NCBI GenBank assembly: GCA_036494005.1
Contig: DASXOV010000140.1
Location: 1-28,020 of the forward strand
From: GCA-003244245 sp036494005
GTDB taxonomy: Bacteria > Actinomycetota > Actinomycetes > Mycobacteriales > Pseudonocardiaceae
DNA: 28,020 nt
Reading direction: 5' to 3'
The notes under the pieces were generated by a model, which was not told the DNA's origin, ran no database searches, and saw only the letters and a program-made list of their open reading frames with translations. Both the position numbers and the translations under genes were made by a program. Positions within the stretch are counted from its first letter, which is position 1. Every line of letters starts with the position of its first letter. This document shows, one piece after another, positions 15,909 through 22,728 of this stretch.

Positions 15909-16208
15909 ATGTGTACCTATCTCACCGAGAAGATCGCGATCGAGGGCAGTGGGAAGGGCGCGGACGGCTGGTTCGGCCTCAGCCACGCCACGGTCTACGT
16001 CGATCATCCGCAGCACGCGCGCTATGAGCACACCGTGAACATCGACTTCATCAACCCTGGGCACGGTCCGTCGGCGCGAGTCGCCGTGGAACTCACCGAG
16101 GAGACCGCGCTGGACCTGGTCGATGCGATCCATCGTGCGCTGGCGTCGGCGCCGCCCGGGCTGGCGTCGACGGCAGTCCGTGACCAAGGCCCACAGATCG
16201 GATCTTGA
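15909..16208 (+). CDS. DUF6295-like protein
   Basis: This 99-aa protein begins MCTYLTEKIAIEGSGKGADG and continues with ATVYVDHP, HTVNIDFINPGHGPSARVAV and a C-terminal helix ELTEETALDLVDAIHRAL. I recognise the MCTYLTE...GSGKGADGWF opening as the actinobacterial DUF6295 family, of unknown function. The mix of strands and one long helix suggests a small alpha/beta domain. The start is ATG 15909 with AGGAG overlapping the hydrolase stop codon, so it is the third gene of the exporter-hydrolase operon. DUF6295 may be an accessory or substrate-binding protein for that pathway, which is inference. Confidence 0.85.
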   Translation: MCTYLTEKIAIEGSGKGADGWFGLSHATVYVDHPQHARYEHTVNIDFINPGHGPSARVAVELTEETALDLVDAIHRALASAPPGLASTAVRDQGPQIGS

Positions 16209-16242
16209 TCGCCGATAAGATCCACTTCAGCTCGGCGAGAGC

Positions 16243-16686
16243 TCAGCTGCGCGCGATGTACAGGTCTCGGAGCAGGCCCGTTTCCATCTCCATGTCCGCA
16301 AGCCGGCCCTTGACGACGTCACCGATGCTGACCAGGCCGACCAGCTTGCCGTCGACGGCCACCGGCACGTGACGATAACGGGAGGCGGTCATCTGCTGCA
16401 TGAGCCGGGCGATGTTGTCCTCCGGCGAGCAGGTGGGGATGTTGCGGGACATGACCTCGCTGACGTGCCTGGTCAGTGCCTTCGCCCCGTACTTGCTGAG
16501 AGCGCGAATGATGTCCCGCTCGGTGATCGTGCCCTCGATCTTCTGCCGGTGGGGATCGGAACAGACGACCAACGCCCCGATCTGCGGGGGGCCGTTGAGC
16601 CGGCCTATCGCATCGGCGACAGTCGTCTCGGGCTCGATGGTCTCGACCGATCGACCCTTCAACTTCAAGATCTCCTCGACCTTCAT
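16243..16686 (-). CDS. CBS-domain-pair protein
   Basis: This 147-aa protein is two tandem CBS domains and nothing else: the first about residues 8-65 (ETTVADAIGRL, IEGTITERDIIRAL) and the second about 78-135 (VMSRNIPTCSPEDNIARLMQ, YRHVPVAVDGKLVGLVSIGD). CBS pairs bind adenine nucleotides and usually sense energy state for a partner protein; no partner is seen here. The start is ATG 16686 with AAGGGGA upstream; in-frame sequence continues to 16794 without a ribosome-binding site. It is convergent with the DUF6295-like gene, with 34 bp between stops. Confidence 0.9.
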   Translation of the reverse strand: MKVEEILKLKGRSVETIEPETTVADAIGRLNGPPQIGALVVCSDPHRQKIEGTITERDIIRALSKYGAKALTRHVSEVMSRNIPTCSPEDNIARLMQQMTASRYRHVPVAVDGKLVGLVSIGDVVKGRLADMEMETGLLRDLYIARS

Positions 16687-16822
16687 CAGTCCCCTTCCTG
16701 ACACGGCGTGGTGAGGGCAGCTTGGGCCATCGTGCTCGCCCAGCGTGGTGGCGCGCCACCGCGTCCCAGATGGCGACCACCACACAGCTGACATCGGCCG
16801 CCGCGCACCCCGACGGGCCGAG

Positions 16823-17083
16823 TCACGACACTCCGGCGGGGGGCTCCCAGCCCAGGATCTCCCGCTGAGTCGACCAGACCGCCTGACATGCGTCGTGGAG
16901 TTCGGCCTGAGCCGCCTCGAGAGCTTCTGCTGGTGCGGGCCTGGCGACCCAGCGACCGCGAACCGGTTTCACCACGGTCAGCGCCTCCAGCGCATGCGAG
17001 GTATTACGCAGGCGCTGATGTGCTTGATGGAGCCTTTCGCGTTCTTCCTCAGAGAGTTCCTCTGGCTTGCGCTGCGCCTGCAC
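16823..17083 (-). CDS. Small helical protein, unrecognised
   Basis: This 86-aa protein reads as two long amphipathic helices (KPEELSEEERERLHQAHQRL and APAEALEAAQAELHDACQAV) joined by VVKPVRGRWVARPA, with a C-terminal LGWEPP. It has one cysteine and no signal or membrane segment. The pattern of charged and hydrophobic residues is that of a real helical-hairpin protein rather than a shadow frame. The start is GTG 17083 with GGAAGG 7 nt upstream. It lies between the CBS gene (same strand) and the divergent aroA. Function unknown. Confidence 0.62.
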   Translation of the reverse strand: MQAQRKPEELSEEERERLHQAHQRLRNTSHALEALTVVKPVRGRWVARPAPAEALEAAQAELHDACQAVWSTQREILGWEPPAGVS

Positions 17084-17211
17084 ACTGCACCTTCCCGAGC
17101 CGTCGGACCCTGCTGGTTGTGCACCATAAACCCTTCAGCGAGGGCTTACGAGAGCCCGCCGATACCGTGGTATCACCCGGTGCCCGCGGCGGCGGTAGGC
17201 GGCGGAGCCAT

Positions 17212-17217
17212 TAGGCT
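17212..17217 (+). promoter_or_regulatory. -10 box of a probably leaderless aroA promoter
   Basis: TAGGCT (TANNNT type) ends 7 nt before the GTG at 17225, the spacing of actinobacterial leaderless promoters. No good -35 hexamer is seen. Confidence 0.45.
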
Positions 17218-17224
17218 CGCCGTC

Positions 17225-18547
17225 GTGACTTCGGCATCTGCCCAGCCGTCGCAGGTCGACGCGGCATCGACGGTGACGATGACCGGCCCGCACCCGGTCG
17301 GGGGGACGCTGAGCGTGCCCGGGGACAAGTCGATCTCCCACCGGGCACTGCTGCTGTCCGGGCTCAGCGCGGGCGAGACGATCGTCGAGGGCCTGTCGGC
17401 CGGGCAGGACGTGCGCTGCACCCGGCAGGCGTTGAGCGCGTTCGGGGTGGAGTTCACCGATACCCCCGATGGGCTACTGGTGCGCGGCGGACTGCGCCAC
17501 GAGCCGGAGGAACCACTCGACCACGGCAACTCGGGCACCGGTATCCGCTTGATGACCGGAGTGTGCGCAGGTCAGGGCATGTTCACCGTGCTCACCGGCG
17601 ACCGCTATCTGCGGCTGCGGCCGATGGATCGGGTGACCAGTCCGCTGCGCGCCATGGGTGCCCGGATCGACGGCAGGCGCGGGGGCTCGCTGGCGCCGCT
17701 GGCCATCCGGGGCGCAGAGCTGACCGGCATCCGATTCGAGTCACCGGTCGCCAGCGCACAGGTCAAGTCGGCCGTGCTCCTCGCAGGCATCCACGCGTCC
17801 GGGCAGACCACGGTGGTCGAGCCGACGATCACCCGGCGGCACACCGAGGAGATGCTCACCGACTTCGGGGTCGAGGTGACCATCGACGGTGCGTCGGCGT
17901 CGGTTCGGCGTTCGACACTGCGCTCCCCCGGCCGGGTGGTGGTTCCGGGAGATCCGTCGCAGGCAGCGTTCTGGCTGGTCGCCGGGCTCGTGGCCGAGGC
18001 CGGTTCGGTACTGATCGAGAACCTGTACCTGGGGTTGGGCCGAGGCGGTTTTCTCACCACGCTGACCCGGATGGGTGGCCGGCTCGACATCGACCGGACC
18101 AGCGGCACGGTGGCCGCGCGGAACAGCAGTCTGTACGGGATCACCATCACCACAGCCGACATCGCCGACCTGATCGACGAGATCCCGATCATCGCGGTCG
18201 CGGCGGCGCTGGCGCGGGGCACCACGGTGATCTCGGGCGCGGCCGAACTGCGGGTCAAGGAGAGCGACCGGATCAAGAGCACCGTGTCGATGCTCACCGC
18301 GTTCGGCGCCCAGGCGCAGGAGACCACCGACGGCATGGTGATCGAGGGCGGCGTGGCGCTGCACGGCGGAACCGTCGACTCGCACGGCGACCACCGGATA
18401 GCCATGGCGTCGGCGGTATGTGCCCTGGCCGCCACGGGCCAGACGGTCATCCACGGCTGGGAATCGGTGGCCACCAGTTACCCCGGTTTCGCGGCGGACC
18501 TGCAGCACCTCACCGCGGGGCGGACGCGCCTGACCCCGCTGCCGTGA
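17225..18547 (+). CDS. aroA: 3-phosphoshikimate 1-carboxyvinyltransferase (EPSP synthase)
   Basis: This 440-aa enzyme transfers the enolpyruvyl group of PEP to shikimate 3-phosphate, the sixth step of chorismate synthesis. It has GDKSISHRALL (Lys35, Ser36, Arg40), GNSGTGIRL (101-109), RPMDRVTSPLRAMGA, QVKSAVLLAG, DEIPIIAVAAALARG, ELRVKESDRIKS and HGDHRIAMA, so all the usual binding residues are present. Its wording is close to Bacillus AroA and unlike the usual mycobacterial housekeeping AroA, so it is probably a second or replacement copy. The glyphosate-critical position is Gly104, not the alanine of CP4. The start is GTG 17225 behind a leaderless -10 box; GTG 17273 and ATG 17279 are alternatives. 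Its stop is 3 nt from the convergent gene's stop. Confidence 0.93.
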   Translation: MTSASAQPSQVDAASTVTMTGPHPVGGTLSVPGDKSISHRALLLSGLSAGETIVEGLSAGQDVRCTRQALSAFGVEFTDTPDGLLVRGGLRHEPEEPLDHGNSGTGIRLMTGVCAGQGMFTVLTGDRYLRLRPMDRVTSPLRAMGARIDGRRGGSLAPLAIRGAELTGIRFESPVASAQVKSAVLLAGIHASGQTTVVEPTITRRHTEEMLTDFGVEVTIDGASASVRRSTLRSPGRVVVPGDPSQAAFWLVAGLVAEAGSVLIENLYLGLGRGGFLTTLTRMGGRLDIDRTSGTVAARNSSLYGITITTADIADLIDEIPIIAVAAALARGTTVISGAAELRVKESDRIKSTVSMLTAFGAQAQETTDGMVIEGGVALHGGTVDSHGDHRIAMASAVCALAATGQTVIHGWESVATSYPGFAADLQHLTAGRTRLTPLP

Positions 18548-18550
18548 TGC

Positions 18551-19099
18551 TCACGGCACGGTGTTCCCCCTGCCGTTCACATCGTCCACGTCGTAGACAT
18601 CGGTCGGTTCGCCGGCCAGCAGCCGCTCGGCCATCTCATGCTTCAGCACGGTAAGGCGACTCTCCTGCTCCACGGTGCGCTCCCCGATGCGGACCAGCGC
18701 GATGAATTCCTCCCCCACATATCCCTCGCGCAACACCAGCGTCACGGTGCGGCTTCGGTAACCGACCCGGAAGACGAAGTGCTCGCGGGTCGGACCGCAT
18801 TCGGGACGCAGCAGGGAGTCGTCGACGACGTACCGGCCCTCGGTCACGGCACGGGTGGCCATCTCGAACCCGTCGCGGGCGCCCGGCCCCGCGAAGGCCG
18901 TCCGCACCATGATCTCGCGCCGCTCCAGCAGGCCACCCGGTTCCAGCAGGGGCAGCGCCCGTTGCAGCACCGCGAAGGCGTGGGCGACGCCTCCGGGTGA
19001 CCCAGGGCCGTGGTAGCGCATCAGGTCGTCGAACGTGAACGCCAGGACGCGTCCCTGGTCCACCACCTCGATCGTGCTGTTCACCCAGAACTCCTTCAT
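18551..19099 (-). CDS. Unrecognised protein, weakly FmdE-like
   Basis: This 182-aa protein has conserved-looking blocks FTFDDLMRYHGPGSPGGVAH, ALPLLEPGG, AFAGPGARDGFEMATRAVTE and LREGYVGEEFIALV, with a C-terminal helix LTVLKHEMAERLLAGEP. The HGPGSPGGVAHAF segment followed by a GPGARDGFE segment recalls the active-site layout of formylmethanofuran dehydrogenase subunit E-like (FmdE) domains (HGH...PG, then an acidic-Gly loop). The similarity is too weak to name it. It is soluble, without signal peptide or metal-binding cysteine cluster. The ATG at 19099 has no ribosome-binding site. It diverges from the HesB-like gene and converges on aroA. Confidence 0.75.
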   Translation of the reverse strand: MKEFWVNSTIEVVDQGRVLAFTFDDLMRYHGPGSPGGVAHAFAVLQRALPLLEPGGLLERREIMVRTAFAGPGARDGFEMATRAVTEGRYVVDDSLLRPECGPTREHFVFRVGYRSRTVTLVLREGYVGEEFIALVRIGERTVEQESRLTVLKHEMAERLLAGEPTDVYDVDDVNGRGNTVP

Positions 19100-19174
19100 C
19101 GTGCATCGGCGACACCCGGATCTGGCCGGCCTCGGCGTCGGGTGCCCGACTCGCGATGCCCGCGCGATGACGCC

Positions 19175-19180
19175 TAGTGT
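19175..19180 (+). promoter_or_regulatory. -10 box of a probably leaderless promoter
   Basis: TAGTGT (TANNNT type) lies 6 nt before the ATG at 19187, and no ribosome-binding site separates them. No clear -35 hexamer is seen. Confidence 0.45.
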
Positions 19181-19186
19181 TATCCC

Positions 19187-19501
19187 ATGCTGACAGTGAC
19201 CGAAGCGGCAGCCCAGGCGATCAAGTCACTCATCGCCGAGCACCGGATGCCCGAGGAAGCAGGCCTGCGAATCTCCCGGCAGGGGGACTCAACCCGGTCA
19301 GAGGGGCTGGGACTGTCCATCGCCGCCGCACCTGCCGCGGACGACTCCGTGGTCGAGAGCAACAGCGTCAAGGTCTTCCTCCCGCCCAACATGGTCAAGA
19401 TCCTCGAAGATCAGCAGATCGACATCGAGCACGTCACCGAGGACGGCGAGGAGCAGATGCGGTTCATCGTTGATCGCAAGCCTCGCTCATCCGAGAACTG
19501 A
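19187..19501 (+). CDS. HesB/IscA-fold protein lacking all cluster cysteines
   Basis: This 104-aa protein opens MLTVTEAAAQAIKSLIAEH and has GLRISRQGD, SIAAAPAADDSVVE and MRFIVDRKP in the order of the A-type Fe-S carrier (HesB/IscA) fold. True carriers bind clusters through C...CGC; this protein contains no cysteine at all, so it cannot bind a cluster in the known way. Similar cysteine-free relatives in actinobacteria are annotated as HesB-like or adhesin-like with no tested function. The ATG at 19187 follows a -10 box by 6 nt. The flavodoxin-fold reductase follows 36 bp later on the same strand, so co-transcription is likely. Confidence 0.82.
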   Translation: MLTVTEAAAQAIKSLIAEHRMPEEAGLRISRQGDSTRSEGLGLSIAAAPAADDSVVESNSVKVFLPPNMVKILEDQQIDIEHVTEDGEEQMRFIVDRKPRSSEN

Positions 19502-19537
19502 ACCAGGGAGGTTCAGCTCGTCACGAGAGAGCGGATC

Positions 19538-20248
19538 ATGACCGAGCCACGCTATGACGATCTGAAGGCGCTGTTCATCAACTGCACCCTCAAGCGCTCA
19601 CCCGAGACCAGTAACACCCAGGGACTGATCGAGGTGAGCACCCGCATCCTGGCGAAACACGGCGTCAGGGTGGAGGTGTTGCGGGCGATCGACCACGACA
19701 TCGCCACCGGGGTATGGCCCGACATGACCGAGCACGGCTGGTCGACCGATGCCTGGCCCGCGATCTACGAGAAGGTCATCGCCTCGGACATCCTGGTGAT
19801 CGCCGGGCCGATCTGGCTGGGCGACAACAGTTCGGTGACCAAACAGGTGATCGAGCGGCTCTATGCCTGCTCGCACCTGCTCAACGATGTCGGCCAGTAC
19901 GCCTACTACGGGCGGGTGGGCGGCTGCTTGATCACCGGCAACGAGGACGGCGTCAAGCACTGTGCGATGAACGTGCTCTACAGCCTGCAACACCTCGGCT
20001 ACACCATCCCGCCGCAGGCCGACGCCGGCTGGATCGGCGAAGCCGGACCAGGCCCTTCCTATCTGGATCCCGGATCGGGTGGACCGGACAATGACTTCAC
20101 CAACCGGAACACCACTTTCATGACCTGGAACCTGATGCACATCGCCCGGCTGCTCAAGGACTCGGGCGGTATCCCGGCGCACGGCAATCAGCGGTCTGAA
20201 TGGGACGCCGGATGCCGGTTCGACTTCGAGAACCCCGACTACCGCTGA
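19538..20248 (+). CDS. Flavodoxin-fold NAD(P)H-dependent FMN reductase
   Basis: This 236-aa protein has LKALFINCTLKRSPETSNTQ (phosphate-binding loop after strand 1), DILVIAGPIWLGDNSSVTKQ (flavin-contact loop) and GRVGGCLITGNEDGVKHCAM. This is the NADPH-dependent FMN reductase / NAD(P)H quinone-type flavodoxin fold. It would reduce FMN or quinone-like compounds in the cytoplasm; the acceptor is unknown. The C-terminal third (TNRNTTFMTWNLMHIARLLK) is helical and typical of the longer subgroup. A GAGAGAG stretch precedes ATG 19538. It sits behind the HesB-like gene and converges on the second DHA2 exporter. Confidence 0.88.
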   Translation: MTEPRYDDLKALFINCTLKRSPETSNTQGLIEVSTRILAKHGVRVEVLRAIDHDIATGVWPDMTEHGWSTDAWPAIYEKVIASDILVIAGPIWLGDNSSVTKQVIERLYACSHLLNDVGQYAYYGRVGGCLITGNEDGVKHCAMNVLYSLQHLGYTIPPQADAGWIGEAGPGPSYLDPGSGGPDNDFTNRNTTFMTWNLMHIARLLKDSGGIPAHGNQRSEWDAGCRFDFENPDYR

Positions 20249-20317
20249 GTACATTCCTCCGGGTGGCCACGCTGCACCCCTGACGAAGTACTGGTCACCG
20301 CCACCATCCTGCGGCAG

Positions 20318-22429
20318 CTACCTACCCATCCGTGATGAGAACTGGCCCGAGCCGGTGGCCGTGAGGACGACATCGTGGCGTTGCTCGACGTCGGCGGGGG
20401 TCACCATCCTGGCGTGCGGCTGATGACCGGGCGAGGCGAAGACCAGCAGCGCGGGACTCGGCGGACCGGGTAGCCGGAACGACCCGTCCGGATCTGCCTG
20501 GGTGCGGGCGAGTTGGACACCGTTGAAATCGACCAGAGTCAACCGCGCGGGCACGGCGGCCTGATCCCCGTTTCTGGCCCCGTTGAGAGCCTCGGTCACC
20601 CGGCCGACCAGCTCCGGACCGGGAGCAGGCACGCTCGGCTCGGCAGCGGCCTGCAGGGAACGCTCGACGGTGGCGGCGATGCCGGCACTGCCGTGGGCCT
20701 CGTCGTGCACGAACCGTCCACCCCGGAACAACGAGGCGATCGCACCGATCAACGAGACCCCGATCGCCGTCGCGAACACCACCACCAGTCCCTGGTGGAA
20801 CGAGTCGGTGACCAGATGCGGGAAGAACTGCTTGCCCACCAGCGTCGCCGCGTTGCCCGGCGGCAGCTGGGCCAGCACCTGAGGGCCGAGTACCTCCTGC
20901 ATCGGGTTGTAGCCCAGGAACGCGGCGAACAGGGTGCCTACCGGCGGCAGCTTCGACACCGTGGCCGCCACGTCCGCCGGGACGTGCTGGGCGGTCAGCC
21001 CGGAGTACAGCGCGGAGGGCATGCTGGACGCCAGCCCGGCGATCAGGGTGGAGAAGAACACGCCGATGGAGAGCGCCATGCCGGAGTTCTGCAGGGTGCT
21101 CATCATCCCGCTGCCCGCTCCGCGCTGGTCGGCGGGCAGGCTGTTCATCACCCCGGTCATGTTCGGCGAGGCGAACAGGCCGGACCCGACGCCGTTGACG
21201 AACAGGATGAGCGCGAACTGCCAGTAAGTGAAGTCAGTCGGCAGTACCAGCAGCGCGGCGAAGGTGAGCACGACGATCAGCAGGCCACCGGTCGCGAAGA
21301 TGCGCGCGCCGAAGCGGTCGGACAGCCAGCCGGACACCGGAGCGGCGCCGAGGAACCCGATGGTCAGCGGGACCATGTAGATCGCCGACCACAGCGGCGT
21401 CTTGTCGTAGTCGTAGCCGTGCAGCGGCAGCCAGATGCCCTGCAGCCAGATGATCAGCATGAACTGCAGCCCACCGCGGCTCAGTGAGCTCATCAGGGTG
21501 GCCACATTGCCGAACGCGAACGCCCGGATCCGGAACAGTTGCAGATTGAACATCGGCTGCGCCGTGCGGCTCTCGATGACGCAGAACCCGATGAGCACCA
21601 GAAGGCCGATGATCAGGCAGCCGAGCACGAACGGATTGGTCCACCCCTCGGGGTACCCGCCGTAGGGCTGGATGGCGTAGATGATCCCCACCAGCAGCAG
21701 GATCAGGCCGACGGCGAAGGTGACGTTACCGGGCACATCGATCTTGTGGGAGCGCCGGACGCCCGAGCTGTGCAGACTCAGGTAGGCCCAGATCGTGCCG
21801 ATCACCCCGAACGGAACGCTCACCCAGAAGACCAGCCGCCAGTCGACCTCGGAGAGCACCCCGCCGAGCAGCAGGCCGATGAACGAACCGCCGATCGCGG
21901 CCACGGCGTTGATACCCACCGCGAAGCCCCGCCGCTCGGCGGGGAACGCGTCGGCGAGGATCGCGGTGGCGTTGGCCATCAGCATCGCGCCACCCACGCC
22001 CTGCAGGACGCGCACGAGGATCAGCCAGAGCGCGCCGCCGCCGCCGTCGAGTGGGTCCACCGCAAGCAGGATCGACGCCGCCGTGAACACCGCGAACCCG
22101 GCGTTGTAGATCCTGGCCCGCCCGTAGATGTCGCCGAGCCGGCCGAGCGTGACCACCAGCACCGCCGTGACCAGCATGTAGCCCATGATCATCCACAGCA
22201 GGTAGCTGATGTTGCCCGGCTCCAGCGGGTTGATGTGGATCCCGCGGAAGATGGCAGGCAGCGAGATCAGCACGATCGAGGAGTTCATCGTCGCCATGAG
22301 CACACCGAGGGTGGTGTTCGACAGCGCCACCCACTTGTAGCGCGGCGAGTCCGGGGCGGTCCGCCTGCTGCGCAGACCGCTGTCGCCGGGCCCGGCCGTG
22401 GCGTCCCTGCTCGCCTCGGTCGTCGGCAT
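20318..22429 (-). CDS. DHA2-family antiporter with carboxypeptidase-regulatory-like C-terminal domain
   Basis: This 703-aa exporter has a 14-helix EmrB/QacA-type body to about residue 567, with VVTLGRLGDIYGRARIYN (motif A) and SGWLSDRFGARIF. A linker follows to about 627, then roughly 75 residues (ARLTLVDFNGVQLARTQADP, DGSFRLPGPP, LLVFASPGHQPH, then DVVL) with the strand pattern of a carboxypeptidase-regulatory-like / transthyretin-like fold. With 14 helices the tail should face the cytoplasm, where it might sense or bind substrate. The body is paralogous to the exporter at 13410, whose tail is short. The start is ATG 22429 (GAAAGGA upstream); GTG 22468 is an alternative. The hydrolase remnant lies divergently upstream. 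Confidence 0.9.
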   Translation of the reverse strand: MPTTEASRDATAGPGDSGLRSRRTAPDSPRYKWVALSNTTLGVLMATMNSSIVLISLPAIFRGIHINPLEPGNISYLLWMIMGYMLVTAVLVVTLGRLGDIYGRARIYNAGFAVFTAASILLAVDPLDGGGGALWLILVRVLQGVGGAMLMANATAILADAFPAERRGFAVGINAVAAIGGSFIGLLLGGVLSEVDWRLVFWVSVPFGVIGTIWAYLSLHSSGVRRSHKIDVPGNVTFAVGLILLLVGIIYAIQPYGGYPEGWTNPFVLGCLIIGLLVLIGFCVIESRTAQPMFNLQLFRIRAFAFGNVATLMSSLSRGGLQFMLIIWLQGIWLPLHGYDYDKTPLWSAIYMVPLTIGFLGAAPVSGWLSDRFGARIFATGGLLIVVLTFAALLVLPTDFTYWQFALILFVNGVGSGLFASPNMTGVMNSLPADQRGAGSGMMSTLQNSGMALSIGVFFSTLIAGLASSMPSALYSGLTAQHVPADVAATVSKLPPVGTLFAAFLGYNPMQEVLGPQVLAQLPPGNAATLVGKQFFPHLVTDSFHQGLVVVFATAIGVSLIGAIASLFRGGRFVHDEAHGSAGIAATVERSLQAAAEPSVPAPGPELVGRVTEALNGARNGDQAAVPARLTLVDFNGVQLARTQADPDGSFRLPGPPSPALLVFASPGHQPHARMVTPADVEQRHDVVLTATGSGQFSSRMGR

Positions 22430-22483
22430 CGGAGAACATCCTTTCCGGGTTCGGAACACCTTCGGCACCCTGCCGGCACCGGC

Positions 22484-22505
22484 CTAATCATTAGCATAGC
22501 AAATG
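22484..22505. promoter_or_regulatory. Operator candidate: overlapping dyads upstream of the second DHA2 exporter
   Basis: CTAAT-C-ATTAG (22484-22494) is a perfect 5-1-5 dyad. It overlaps CATTAGC-ATA-GCAAATG (22489-22505), a 7-3-7 dyad with one mismatch. Both lie in the AT-rich divergent space between the exporter and the hydrolase remnant, where a TetR- or MarR-type regulator would be expected to bind. No regulator gene is adjacent. Confidence 0.5.
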
Positions 22506-22564
22506 AGTTGTATCGAGCAGCTATGTTGTTGCTCGCAGCCCGGACACACCTGAAGGAGGGACTG

Positions 22565-22715
22565 ATGTCCGAGGACACCGCAGACCTGCTCCCCGGTTCC
22601 CGGAGGATGCCTGTACTACGAGGCCCGGGGCGCGGGACCGGTGCTGCTACTGATCCCCGGCGGGAACGGTGACGCCGGTCCCGTCCGCCGCCTGCTCGAC
22701 CGGTTGGCCGATGGG
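22565..22715 (+). pseudogene. Alpha/beta hydrolase, N-terminal remnant
   Basis: The start is well kept: GAAGGAGGGA, then ATG 22565 giving MSEDTADLLP. The frame then shifts by +1 at about 22590-22610 and continues PGGCLYYEARGAGPVLLLIP and GGNGDAGPVRRLLDRLAD. That is the familiar beginning of an alpha/beta hydrolase, from the first strand to the oxyanion-hole loop. The rest, including the nucleophile elbow and catalytic His, is missing and the next gene's 3' end begins at 22729. Both a frameshift and a 3' deletion are therefore present. It was probably the divergent partner of the DHA2 exporter and shared the operator region. Confidence 0.72.
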
Positions 22716-22728
22716 CCTGCCCATGAAG

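Noticed and set aside
16745..17224. 160-codon in-frame extension upstream of aroA
   Set aside because: It crosses the 86-aa gene on the other strand, has no EPSP-synthase homology, and a leaderless promoter sits right before GTG 17225.
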